Below, in pieces: positions 8,661 through 16,730 of a stretch of DNA of 55,866 bases. The DNA lies in assembly GCA_030754235.1 (NCBI GenBank), contig JASMAS010000049.1:1-55866 (forward strand), read 5' to 3'. How positions within the stretch are numbered: the stretch's first letter is position 1; each line of letters starts with the position of its first letter. The position numbers and the translations under genes are program-made. Origin of the DNA: Litorilituus sp. (GTDB lineage: Bacteria; Pseudomonadota; Gammaproteobacteria; Enterobacterales; Alteromonadaceae). Below the pieces are notes generated by a model that saw nothing but the letters and a program-made list of their open reading frames with translations, made no database searches and was not told the origin of the DNA.

Positions 8661-9308
8661 TCAACTAAGGTGTTAAGTGACTCGATAAAATAAACTCACT
8701 TTTTAATAACGTTTAACCTTTAAATAGTACTAAACCCACAAACACTTTGGTTCGCCACCATCAATAATGAAGCATGTAAGCCTTTTAAAATTGCCCTTTG
8801 GGAGTTCTTAACGAACTAATAACCGCTCAAAATTAATGAAATATAGAATAACTATATGTTCTAAGTTCGCTAATATAACGCTAAGCTGACTAATTTATTA
8901 ATGTAAGTGGTATTAATCTAAATATATACCCCATAACACAAGGGAGATGCATACTGCTAGTTATAATGTAGAGGTTAATTTATTGAGATAAGTTATTTAT
9001 GCTAGGGTTATATTTTTGTTTAATTGTGTCGGTGACAACGCTGGCCTGTTTGCTTTATTGCTATATACAGGTTAACTTACCAAAGCGTTTTTATAACATA
9101 ATAGTATTTTGAATAACCAAGGCTATGTTTGATATTTAAGAAATAATAACGCCCTATAGCAGAGAATATATTTCGATGCATCATTTGTTAAACAGTTTAT
9201 TTCTAGTAGTATTTAGAAAGTGTTGTTTGTTAGTTTCTTCTCTAATCAATAAACTTTAAACAAAAGTCAAAGAGTATGGTCTAAAAATTTGAACTAGTAA
9301 TTGAGGAT
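8661..9308. other. AT-rich gene-poor stretch with one possible tiny ORF
   Basis: About 650 bases between the leftward araC-type gene and the rightward DUF3016 gene. Apart from the 37-codon ORF at 8999-9112 I see no convincing gene, RNA or repeat. It probably carries the DUF3016 promoter toward its right end. Confidence 0.5.
8999..9112 (+). CDS. Possible single-helix membrane peptide
   Basis: A 37-codon ORF from ATG 8999 to TGA 9112. It encodes a hydrophobic N-terminal helix (LYFCLIVSVTTLACLLYCYI) followed by a short basic tail with PKRFYN. Only a weak purine-rich stretch (GAGATAAG) lies upstream. The composition is that of a small single-pass membrane peptide, but chance cannot be excluded in such AT-rich sequence. 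Confidence 0.25.
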   Translation: MLGLYFCLIVSVTTLACLLYCYIQVNLPKRFYNIIVF

Positions 9309-9314
9309 GTGCTA

Positions 9315-9818
9315 ATGAAAATATCTATATCAGTATTAATCACCACACTGCTGTGTGTGACTTGTCAAAGTCAGGCCTTTGCTGCTAGCAGCGAAGTGAC
9401 TTGGACTAACCCAGATAAATACCGTGATATTCGTTCAGGTAACGAAACTCGCAAACATTTTCGTGAGCGAACCTTTAAAAACTTTGAAAAGCATTTTACT
9501 AAATTAGCAAAGCGCTTGCCTGAGCAACAAAAAATAAAGATTGATGTGACTGACGTTGACTTAGCGGGTGATATTCTTGCTGGTGGTATTGAACGTTTAC
9601 GCGTTATAAAAGAGATATATTCACCAAGATTAATGTTTTCTTACCAACTTATTGACGCTAGTGGTAACTTAGTAAAAGAAGAAAAGGTTAAGCTAAAAGA
9701 TATGAGTTTTATGATGCATTCTAATCTCAAATATCGTAATGATTCGTTAGGTTATGAAAAGAAAATGTTGGATGATTGGTTTTTTGACACTTTTAAAGAC
9801 AATTTAGCCGCAAAATAG
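9315..9818 (+). CDS. DUF3016 family exported protein
   Basis: A 167-residue protein with a signal peptide (MKISISVLITTLLCVTCQSQ, cleavage probably after AFA) and a single DUF3016-type domain: the EVTWTNPDKYRDIR start, RKHFRERTFKNFEKHFTKLA, VTDVDLAGD and the end YEKKMLDDWFFDTF. Members occur widely in Shewanella/Colwellia-like bacteria; the biochemical function is unknown and a periplasmic location is expected. ATG 9315 is chosen over the in-frame GTG at 9309 because GAGG lies 8 bases before the ATG. It stands alone between an AT-rich gap and the ParA gene. Confidence 0.88.
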   Translation: MKISISVLITTLLCVTCQSQAFAASSEVTWTNPDKYRDIRSGNETRKHFRERTFKNFEKHFTKLAKRLPEQQKIKIDVTDVDLAGDILAGGIERLRVIKEIYSPRLMFSYQLIDASGNLVKEEKVKLKDMSFMMHSNLKYRNDSLGYEKKMLDDWFFDTFKDNLAAK

Positions 9819-9906
9819 CGGTTATTAGCAACTATATCTGTAATTTTTGCTTATCATCGAATAGAATGTGAGCAATGGAAGTCGACAGTAGATATAGGGT
9901 GAAAAA

Positions 9907-10665
9907 GTGCGTAGAGTCGTATTCAATCAAAAAGGTGGTGTTGGTAAAACCAGCATTGCCTGTAATTTAGCGGCAATAAGTGCCAGCCGTGGTAAACGTA
10001 CTTTAGTTATTGATTTAGATACCCAAGCTAACTCGACACATTACTTGTTGGGTGATGCTCAGTATGATTGCTCAACGGCCGATTTTCTTGATCAAAAAGT
10101 TGGCTTTTTTGAAAATCCAAAGCCTGCCAGTGAATTTGTTTATGAAACTCAATTTGACAACTTGTTTATTATGCCTGCGTGTAATCGACTGCCTGAAATT
10201 GAGCATAAATTAGAATCAAGATATAAAATTTTTGCCTTAAGAAAAGCCTTTGAAGAGCTAGAAGAGCTTTATGATGAAATTTATATTGATACCCCGCCCG
10301 CACTTAATTTTTATACAAAATCAGCATTGATTGGCACTTACCGAGTATTGATCCCCTTTGATTGTGACGCTTTTTCTAAGAGTTCACTTGCCAGTGTTTG
10401 TGATGCCATTTATGAAATAAAAGAAGATCACAATAGTGAGCTTATTATTGAAGGTGTAGTAGTCAATCAATTTCAACCACGAGCAAAGTTACCTAAGCAG
10501 TTGGTTGATGAATTAATCGACTCTGGTTACCCTATCATGAGTGCTATGCTCAACAGTTCGGTAAAAATGAGAGAGTCGCACCAACAAGCAAGTCCACTTA
10601 TTTATCATGCGCCCAAGCATAATTTAACACAGCAATTTGTCACCTTGTTTGATGAATTGACCTAA
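9907..10665 (+). CDS. ParA-family ATPase (orphan)
   Basis: A 252-residue ParA/Soj/MinD-type P-loop ATPase. The deviant Walker A motif KGGVGKTS is at residues 8-15, the switch I Asp sits in VIDLDTQAN (about 34-42) and the Walker B-like stretch is IYIDTPPA (about 122). No ParB gene or parS-like repeats are visible nearby, so this is an orphan ParA rather than a full partition system; such proteins position other cargo or have unknown roles. The GTG start at 9907 is supported by TAGGG seven bases upstream and by the motif lying at the very N-terminus. It converges with the small hypothetical gene on the other strand. Confidence 0.88.
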   Translation: MRRVVFNQKGGVGKTSIACNLAAISASRGKRTLVIDLDTQANSTHYLLGDAQYDCSTADFLDQKVGFFENPKPASEFVYETQFDNLFIMPACNRLPEIEHKLESRYKIFALRKAFEELEELYDEIYIDTPPALNFYTKSALIGTYRVLIPFDCDAFSKSSLASVCDAIYEIKEDHNSELIIEGVVVNQFQPRAKLPKQLVDELIDSGYPIMSAMLNSSVKMRESHQQASPLIYHAPKHNLTQQFVTLFDELT

Positions 10666-10711
10666 AAGTGATTCGGTTTGTTTCATACTATTTGATAAAT
10701 ACAGGGCGAGT

Positions 10712-11017
10712 TTAACTGTGGCTTTGTTCAAAGCCTGTTAATACAGTAAATAGTTGCTCTATTTTTTTGACTAATAGAACCAGTAATTGTTGCTGAGTTT
10801 TATTTCCTTGCCAGCGCAATAAATCATCAGCAACCTCTTCAACATAAGGCTGAAACGTATTAGCCGCACAGTGAAAGCCAGCATCTTTTTTAAAAATTGC
10901 TTCAAAGCCTGCTTTTTTCTGCTCTCTTAAGTCAGCCAAAGTGGCATCAGCGGTAAGTGATCTTTTTAAAATGATGGATATATTTTCGATTAACTGTTGT
11001 TCTACGGCTTTGGTCAT
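10712..11017 (-). CDS. Hypothetical protein downstream of epmB
   Basis: A 101-residue, mostly helical soluble protein with no family recognised. It has no signal peptide or membrane segment; two cysteine/aromatic features (FHCAANTFQPYVEEVADDLL) stand out in the middle. It begins 45 bases after the epmB stop on the same strand, so it may be transcribed with epmB. The predicted initiation is ATG 11017. A link to EF-P modification is possible only by position. Confidence 0.6.
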   Translation of the reverse strand: MTKAVEQQLIENISIILKRSLTADATLADLREQKKAGFEAIFKKDAGFHCAANTFQPYVEEVADDLLRWQGNKTQQQLLVLLVKKIEQLFTVLTGFEQSHS

Positions 11018-11062
11018 GACGCTTTTCTTTATTTAAATAACGAGAGGGAAAAATTACGATAA

Positions 11063-12091
11063 TTATGCCAGATTGATTGGTGTTTTGTTAGCTTTGCCGG
11101 CAATTTCCCGTACTAATTTAGGCATTAAAAAACCCGGTAATGAGGCCATCATCTCTTTAGCTATGTTAACGGCTCTTTTTTCATCAATATTAAAATGTGC
11201 TGCCCCTTGTACGGTATCAAATAAGTGTAAATAGTAGGGAATAATACCGATATCGTACATTTTCTCACTTAACGTTATTAAAGTCTCTGCATTATCATTA
11301 ATGTGTTTAAGTAACACACTTTGATTAAATAAAGGAATTCTTGCTACGCGCAAGGGTTCAAGGGCGTTGATAAAGTCACTATCTATTTCGTTGCCATGGT
11401 TAATATGTAAAACTATGGTGGCTTTTAGGGAAGTAGTGGTTAACAGTTCAACCAGTGCCGGGGTGATTCTATTAGGAATAACCACAGGCATGCGAGTATG
11501 AATACGCAAACGATTAACATGGGAAATTTTTTCTATTTGTGCAATAAGCCAAGTTAAATGTTCATCACTTGCCATGAGCGGATCGCCACCACTAAAAATA
11601 ACTTCGGATATTTCTTTATGATCGGCTATATAGGCTAGTGCATGCTGCCATTGAGTTTTATTTGGACTGTTTTCTTGGTAGGGAAAGTGACGGCGAAAAC
11701 AATAACGGCAATTTATTGCGCATCCTGGCTTTACAATCATTAAAGCGCGGTTTTTGTATTTATGTAATAAGCCTTCAACCTTGCTGTTGTGTTCTTGTAG
11801 GGGATCGTGACTGAAACCTTCACTAATAATAAACTCTTGATTTAGTGGCATCACCTGTTTGAGTAAAGGATCGTTAATATCGCCTTTTATCATGCGCTTT
11901 ATAAAGGGTAAAGGCACTCGAACAGGAAATAATTGCCTCGCTTTGAAATGCTGCAAATAGTCTTTTGGCTCAATATTTAGCATCAATAGCAGTTTTTCTG
12001 GCTCGGTTATGACCTCGCGCAAATCTTTTTGCCAACTGTTGTGCAAATTAGCATGAATTTGCGGTATTATCTGCGACAATTCTAATTTCAA
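11063..12091 (-). CDS. epmB: EF-P beta-lysylation protein EpmB (lysine 2,3-aminomutase-like radical SAM enzyme)
   Basis: Converts (S)-alpha-lysine to (R)-beta-lysine, which EpmA attaches to Lys34 of EF-P. The radical-SAM cluster motif CxxxCxxC appears as CAINCRYC about 40% along, followed by RRHFPY, the FSGGDPLM block, the IHTRMPVVIP strand and NQSVLLKHINDNAETL; the C-terminus KTPINLA carries the conserved Lys. No ATG is available at the N-terminus. Alignment with E. coli EpmB by eye puts the start at the TTG at 12091 (343 residues), with AGGTAAAG upstream; the frame is open further to a TTG at 12139, which would crowd the efp promoter. The divergent neighbour is efp, its own substrate, a conserved pairing. 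Confidence 0.93.
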   Translation of the reverse strand: MKLELSQIIPQIHANLHNSWQKDLREVITEPEKLLLMLNIEPKDYLQHFKARQLFPVRVPLPFIKRMIKGDINDPLLKQVMPLNQEFIISEGFSHDPLQEHNSKVEGLLHKYKNRALMIVKPGCAINCRYCFRRHFPYQENSPNKTQWQHALAYIADHKEISEVIFSGGDPLMASDEHLTWLIAQIEKISHVNRLRIHTRMPVVIPNRITPALVELLTTTSLKATIVLHINHGNEIDSDFINALEPLRVARIPLFNQSVLLKHINDNAETLITLSEKMYDIGIIPYYLHLFDTVQGAAHFNIDEKRAVNIAKEMMASLPGFLMPKLVREIAGKANKTPINLA

Positions 12092-12158
12092 CTTATGTTC
12101 TTTACCTAATATGCAGCTAAGTGTAATGGTAATGAGCAATTAATTAAAGAGCACACTT

Positions 12159-12731
12159 ATGGCTAATTTCAGTACTAACCAGTTTAAAGCTGGACTTAAA
12201 ATCATGCTTGATGGAGAACCTTGTAACATTATTGAAAACGAATTGGTAAAGCCGGGAAAAGGGCAAGCATTTAATCGTGTAAAAATTCGTAAGTTAGTGT
12301 CAGGTAAAGTGCTAGAAAAAACCTTTAAATCAGGCGAGTCAGTTGAAGGCGCTGATGTCATGGATGTTGAGCTGGCTTATCTTTATGCTGATGGTGAATT
12401 TTGGCACTTTATGAACAATGAGACCTTTGAGCAAATTGCTGCTGATGATAAAGCCGTTGCTGATACTGTAAAATGGTTGGTAGAAGGTGATATTTGTACT
12501 ATTACTTTATGGAATGGTTCACCTATTTCAGTAACACCGCCAAATTTTGTTGAACTTGATATCACTGAAACCGATCCCGGTCTTAAAGGCGATACAGCTG
12601 GAACGGGTGGTAAGCCGGCTACATTAACGACAGGTGCTGTTGTTCGTGTTCCTTTGTTTGTGCAAATTGGTGAAAAAGTGAAAATTGATACTCGCTCCGG
12701 AGAGTATGTATCTAGAGCGGGAACAAAATAA
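12159..12731 (+). CDS. efp: Elongation factor P
   Basis: Translation factor that binds between the P and E sites and relieves ribosomes stalled at polyproline. The 190-residue length and three-domain layout are standard. The loop VKPGKGQAF places Lys34 in the position modified by EpmA/EpmB, and the C-terminal block [22 protein letters not shown] sequence (about residues 130-150) and [11 protein letters not shown] are near-identical to E. coli. The gene is divergent from epmB across a short shared promoter region (12092-12158) and is followed by a strong terminator at 12767-12798. Confidence 0.98.
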   Translation: MANFSTNQFKAGLKIMLDGEPCNIIENELVKPGKGQAFNRVKIRKLVSGKVLEKTFKSGESVEGADVMDVELAYLYADGEFWHFMNNETFEQIAADDKAVADTVKWLVEGDICTITLWNGSPISVTPPNFVELDITETDPGLKGDTAGTGGKPATLTTGAVVRVPLFVQIGEKVKIDTRSGEYVSRAGTK

Positions 12732-12766
12732 ACGTAATACTGACAATTTGTTAAGTGAATTTATAG

Positions 12767-12798
12767 AAAGTCCAAACCAGAGTTGTTTGGACTTTTTT
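12767..12798 (+). terminator. Rho-independent terminator after efp
   Basis: Exact stem AAAGTCCAAAC/GTTTGGACTTT with a 7-base loop, followed by a T run to 12798. It lies 36 bases after the efp stop and separates efp from the LacI-type gene. Confidence 0.92.
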
Positions 12799-12878
12799 GT
12801 ATCTATATACATATCTGACTTGCTCAGGTATATTCTTGTTATCTTTGTTTTTAATCTCACTGTTTAGGATTTGTTAGC

Positions 12879-13901
12879 GTGAAAGAAAAAGCGACTTCTT
12901 TTGATATTGCTTATCAAGCAGGTGTTTCACAATCTACGGTTTCTAGAGCATTACGTAATAGTTCACTGGTGAATGAGGAAACTCGACAAAAAATTCAAGC
13001 TATTGCCAAAGAGTTAAATTATAAAGTCGATAAAAATGCCAGTAATTTACGTTCCCAGCACTGTGAAACTATCGCCTTATTATTATTTGAAGACCCCACC
13101 AATGATGACTCTGCCATCAACCCCTTTTTTCTGTCAATGCTAGGTAGCATTACTCGCGCATGCGCAGATAAAGGTTACGATTTACTCGTCTCTTTTCAAC
13201 AAGCAAGTAACGATTGGCATGCTGATTTTGAAGACAGTAATAAAGCCGATGGGTTGATCTTATTAGGCTATGGTGATTATGTTGATTTTAAAGAAAAGCT
13301 AATTAAGCTTAATGAACAAGGAACACATTTTGTTCGTTGGGGAGCAGAAGTAAAAGATTTACCAATTATATCTATTGGTTGTGATAATTTTCTTGGTGGC
13401 AAAGAAATCACTGAGCATTTGATTAATCAAGGTAAAAAGTATTTTGCTTTTTTAGGCAGTGCTTCAACTCATGCCCCAGAATTTTTTGATCGCTATAAAG
13501 GTCATTGCCAAGCATTAAAAAATCACAATCTTGTTATAAATGAGAAAGCGCAGTTTAATGCGTTGTACACAGAAGAAGCGGGTTATGGTGCTGCCTGTGA
13601 ATTAATTGAAAGCGGTGAAAAATTTGATGCTATTTGTGCGGCGAGTGATTTAATTGCCATTGGTGCCTTACGAGCATTAAAAGAGCATAAATTTAGCATA
13701 CCAGAGCAAGTTGCTGTTGTGGGTTTTGATGATATAGCTATTGCTAGTTTTACCTTCCCTCCTTTAACAACTGTTAAGCAAGACACTCAATTAGCAGGTG
13801 AGTTATTAGTGAATACTTTACTTGAATCAATTGAAGGAAAAGAAACCTCTACTACGTTAATTTCGCCAGAACTTGTAATTCGGAAATCTTGCGGAAGTTA
13901 G
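12879..13901 (+). CDS. LacI-family regulator, probable maltodextrin repressor (MalR-like)
   Basis: A 340-residue LacI/GalR-type regulator. The N-terminal helix-turn-helix is FDIAYQAGVSQSTVSRALRN with the hinge helix near NASNLRSQ (about residues 55-62). The periplasmic-binding-protein-like ligand domain follows, ending with VVGFDDIAIASFTFPPLTTV, the usual C-terminal LacI motif. The start is GTG 12879, with AGGAT eight bases upstream. It sits at the edge of the alpha-glucan locus, and eight copies of a LacI-type palindrome occur before the genes of that locus, so it most likely represses them and is relieved by a maltodextrin-type ligand. No such palindrome is seen before its own gene, so autoregulation is not indicated. 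A strong terminator follows. Confidence 0.92.
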   Translation: MKEKATSFDIAYQAGVSQSTVSRALRNSSLVNEETRQKIQAIAKELNYKVDKNASNLRSQHCETIALLLFEDPTNDDSAINPFFLSMLGSITRACADKGYDLLVSFQQASNDWHADFEDSNKADGLILLGYGDYVDFKEKLIKLNEQGTHFVRWGAEVKDLPIISIGCDNFLGGKEITEHLINQGKKYFAFLGSASTHAPEFFDRYKGHCQALKNHNLVINEKAQFNALYTEEAGYGAACELIESGEKFDAICAASDLIAIGALRALKEHKFSIPEQVAVVGFDDIAIASFTFPPLTTVKQDTQLAGELLVNTLLESIEGKETSTTLISPELVIRKSCGS

Positions 13902-13923
13902 TCAGAAAGAATAAAACAGTCTT

Positions 13924-13968
13924 GACATTCAAAGGGCGCTCTATAAACGCCCTTTGAATGTCTTATTT
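13924..13968. terminator. Bidirectional terminator between LacI-type and MFS genes
   Basis: A 15-bp perfect stem, GACATTCAAAGGGCG (13924-13938) and its complement (13948-13962), with T-rich sequence on the right side. It lies between two convergent genes and can serve both. Confidence 0.88.
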
Positions 13969-13984
13969 TATGTTACACCCGCCA

Positions 13985-15496
13985 TTATGCCGTCACTTCA
14001 CCTTTAACCATGACTGATTTTTCTTCTACTCCATCCTTAACAAAATACACTGACAGTGCCGCTAATATCATTGATGTTCCAGCTAACATGATAATATAAA
14101 CAGCATTATTGTCGAATATATGGTTTAAAATCCAGCCAGAGACTAAACCTGATACAATTTGCGGTGCCGCAATAGTAAAGTTGAAAATCCCCATATAAAC
14201 ACCCGTTTTATCCGCAGGCAAAGCCCCTGCAAGTATCGCGTAAGGCATAGATAAAATTGCCGCCCATGCCATACCAATACCTAACATAGACCAAACTAAA
14301 CCAATCGCGCCTTGGGGTACTCTCACTTCGGTGATTAATAAGTTTACCTGCGTAATTGTTGGGTCTTGAAATAAAATAAAGCTTAAGTAACCTAGCCCTC
14401 CGGCGACTAACGATAATGAATAAACCGTTTTACGACCAAACGTATTGGCTAATTTAGTTAATAATATTGCGAATAAAACAGCAAATAACGCTTGTGCTGC
14501 ATATAAAATACCAACCCAATCACCAGCAGCACCTTTAGCCACAGCGACAGAATCAGGCAAGCCTCCCATCTTAGCAATATAAGCAGGATTAAACCAATCA
14601 ACGGCTACTCCCCAAGCATGTTGAGTAATTGCTGCTGGTGTATATGTCCACATAATAAATAGTGCAAACCATGAGAAAAATTGCACAATCGCCAATTGCT
14701 TCATGATCATTGGCATCTCTTTAAACAATATCCAAAAACCAGCTAACCGTTCAGATAAGGGTTTTCTAACTGATTGTTCTTGCTTTATTTTTTCAGCATC
14801 TAAATTTTGATAAGCGTAATAATCTTCCGGCTTGTATTCTTTTGTTCTAAATACTGTCCATAATACAGAGCCCAGTAAGACCGTGGCGCCAATATAAAAT
14901 GCCCAAATGACCGATGGTGCAACTTTACCCTGTACAGATGCATTATCTAAACCAATCACGTTAGTTAACACGAAAGGAAGAATTGAACCAACTACCGCAC
15001 CCATATTAATTAACAGTGTTTGAACCGAATAACCTAAGTTACGTTGTTCGGCGGGCACCATATCAGCAACGAGCGAACGAAACGGTTGAAACGTTACGTT
15101 AAATGCCGCATCTTTAATGGCAAATATTAATAAACCAACAATAATCGGAGGGATAAAAGCAACAACCATTGACGCGTTTGGAAGTAAAATCATCGCGGTG
15201 GCCGCAACTAGTGCTCCACCAAAAACAAAGGGCAAGCGTCGACCCATGCTATTCCATGTTCGATCTGATAAAGCACCGACAATCGGTTGTACCAACAAGC
15301 CCATAATAGGTGCCGCTAACCAAAAGAGTGATAATGAAGAAAGATCAGCACCTAAATCAGATAATATACGGCTGACGTTACCATTTTGTAAGGCAAAACC
15401 AATTTGCACGCCTAAAAAGCCAAAACTGACATTCCATATTTGCCAAAAGCTTAGGTGAGGTTTTTGAGAAGTAGTACTTGTATTACTCGTGGTCAT
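13985..15496 (-). CDS. MFS sugar transporter, probable maltose/maltodextrin permease
   Basis: A 503-residue inner-membrane carrier with about 12 hydrophobic helices, of the glycoside/sucrose:H+ symporter type. Diagnostic features are the N-terminal SFGFLGVQIGFALQNGNVSRI, the LVQPIVGALSDRTWN loop after helix 2 with an RRLPF segment, and the NLGYSVQTLLINMGAVVG helix. This form is common in Alteromonadales maltodextrin loci, where it brings maltose or short maltodextrins into the cytoplasm. It has its own regulatory region (15497-15725) with a LacI-type operator at 15695-15708. The substrate is inferred from the neighbours (glucokinase and alpha-glucosidases). The name malT is avoided because it denotes an activator in E. 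coli. Confidence 0.88.
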   Translation of the reverse strand: MTTSNTSTTSQKPHLSFWQIWNVSFGFLGVQIGFALQNGNVSRILSDLGADLSSLSLFWLAAPIMGLLVQPIVGALSDRTWNSMGRRLPFVFGGALVAATAMILLPNASMVVAFIPPIIVGLLIFAIKDAAFNVTFQPFRSLVADMVPAEQRNLGYSVQTLLINMGAVVGSILPFVLTNVIGLDNASVQGKVAPSVIWAFYIGATVLLGSVLWTVFRTKEYKPEDYYAYQNLDAEKIKQEQSVRKPLSERLAGFWILFKEMPMIMKQLAIVQFFSWFALFIMWTYTPAAITQHAWGVAVDWFNPAYIAKMGGLPDSVAVAKGAAGDWVGILYAAQALFAVLFAILLTKLANTFGRKTVYSLSLVAGGLGYLSFILFQDPTITQVNLLITEVRVPQGAIGLVWSMLGIGMAWAAILSMPYAILAGALPADKTGVYMGIFNFTIAAPQIVSGLVSGWILNHIFDNNAVYIIMLAGTSMILAALSVYFVKDGVEEKSVMVKGEVTA

Positions 15497-15694
15497 GTAG
15501 CGGACTCTTATATTATTAATTATGAACTTAATAGAAAAAGCACCCGTTAAGAGTGCTCATAGCCTAATAAAACAAGGCAAATATCAAACAATAAGGCTAT
15601 TGGAATGAAAAAAATCACAGGATATTCATACTAGCAAAGGCGAATCATTTCAATAATCTCAATATACTAATTTTAGTTAAGAACAGCTATCTCT

Positions 15695-15708
15695 TACATA
15701 CGTATTCA
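15695..15708. promoter_or_regulatory. LacI-type operator before MFS transporter gene
   Basis: TACATACGTATTCA, one of eight near-identical palindromes in the window. It lies about 200 bases before the MFS start and 18 bases past the glk stop, placing it in the MFS promoter region. Assignment to the LacI-type regulator at 12879 is inferred. Confidence 0.7.
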
Positions 15709-15725
15709 GTGGAATGAATATTGTG

Positions 15726-16703
15726 CTAGTTACCCTGCAGTAAGAATGCGGCAGCGCCAAGCAATCCTGGTTGCTGCTCAGTAATAACATAAGTAGGTGT
15801 TTGTACGGTAATGTGGGATAAACGTCCTTTAGTTTCAAAACGTGCTCTAAAGCCACTGTTTTTAAAGTATTCAACAAACCTTGGTACAATACCCCCGGCA
15901 ATATAAACACCGCCTTGGCTATTCATGGTAAGTGCTAAGTTTCCTGCAAAGCTACCTAAAACTTTACAAAATTGTGCTAATGCTTGCGCACAAATAGAAC
16001 AGCTGCCATCAAGGGCGTTAGTACTAATATCTTTCGCGCTAAGCAACTTGGTGTCGTGTTGGTTAATAGCGCAAAGTGCTTGATAAATTTGCTCTAAGCC
16101 ATAGCCAGATAAAAGCTGTTCATATGAAACTCTTTGCTTGATATTGCGTAAAAAGTGCAATACTTGAATATCAACATCGTCAACTGCAGCAAAATCAGTA
16201 TGGCCGCCTTCACCGCTAAAGCAATGCCATTGACCATTAACGGGGACTAAATTGGCAACACCAAGGCCAGTTCCTGGACCACATACGGCAATTGGCTTGT
16301 CAGCAACTGTTTCGCCACCCCCAACTTTTACTTTTTGATTATCGTTTAACAGCGGAATTGCCATCGCAATGGCGGTATAGTCATTGATCATGGTTAAACT
16401 ATTTAAATTAAGCCTTTTTATTAACGCTTGCTGTGAAAACTGCCATGGTAAGTTGGTCATTGAAATAATATCGTCATCAACAGGGCAAGCGATTGCTAAA
16501 CAAGCATTGATTGTCGCGTTATTTAGATCTTTATTATCAATATAGAGAGAAATAACATCTGCTAGGCTATCAAACTCGGCACATTGATACGTTTCAATAT
16601 TGGTAAATTTGGCATCACTTTGCTGATCTGCTTGAGCAAGGCGAATGTTTGTGCCACCAATATCGGCAATTAAGTTAATGATAGTTTTATCTACTGTGTT
16701 CAT
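15726..16703 (-). CDS. glk: Glucokinase
   Basis: ATP-dependent phosphorylation of glucose to glucose-6-phosphate in the cytoplasm. The 325-residue protein is of the E. coli Glk type, not the ROK type: it has IADIGGTNIRLA for phosphate binding at residues 12-23, MINDYTAIAMAIPLL, the adenosine motif CGPGTGLGVA, the EGGHTDFA block, and a C-terminal YIAGGIVPR. It starts 27 bases after the stop of the GH31 gene on the same strand, so the two form an operon driven from the 19.2-19.5 kb divergent promoter. It completes the intracellular end of the alpha-glucan pathway; its product feeds pgi. Confidence 0.95.
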   Translation of the reverse strand: MNTVDKTIINLIADIGGTNIRLAQADQQSDAKFTNIETYQCAEFDSLADVISLYIDNKDLNNATINACLAIACPVDDDIISMTNLPWQFSQQALIKRLNLNSLTMINDYTAIAMAIPLLNDNQKVKVGGGETVADKPIAVCGPGTGLGVANLVPVNGQWHCFSGEGGHTDFAAVDDVDIQVLHFLRNIKQRVSYEQLLSGYGLEQIYQALCAINQHDTKLLSAKDISTNALDGSCSICAQALAQFCKVLGSFAGNLALTMNSQGGVYIAGGIVPRFVEYFKNSGFRARFETKGRLSHITVQTPTYVITEQQPGLLGAAAFLLQGN

Positions 16704-16730
16704 TGTTAGGGCTCACTTCTGTACGGATTT

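Noticed and set aside
15117..15458. 113-residue plus-strand frame opposite the MFS gene
   Set aside because: Antisense to a clear 12-helix transporter, with Lys/Pro-rich composition produced by the reverse complement; no start signal.
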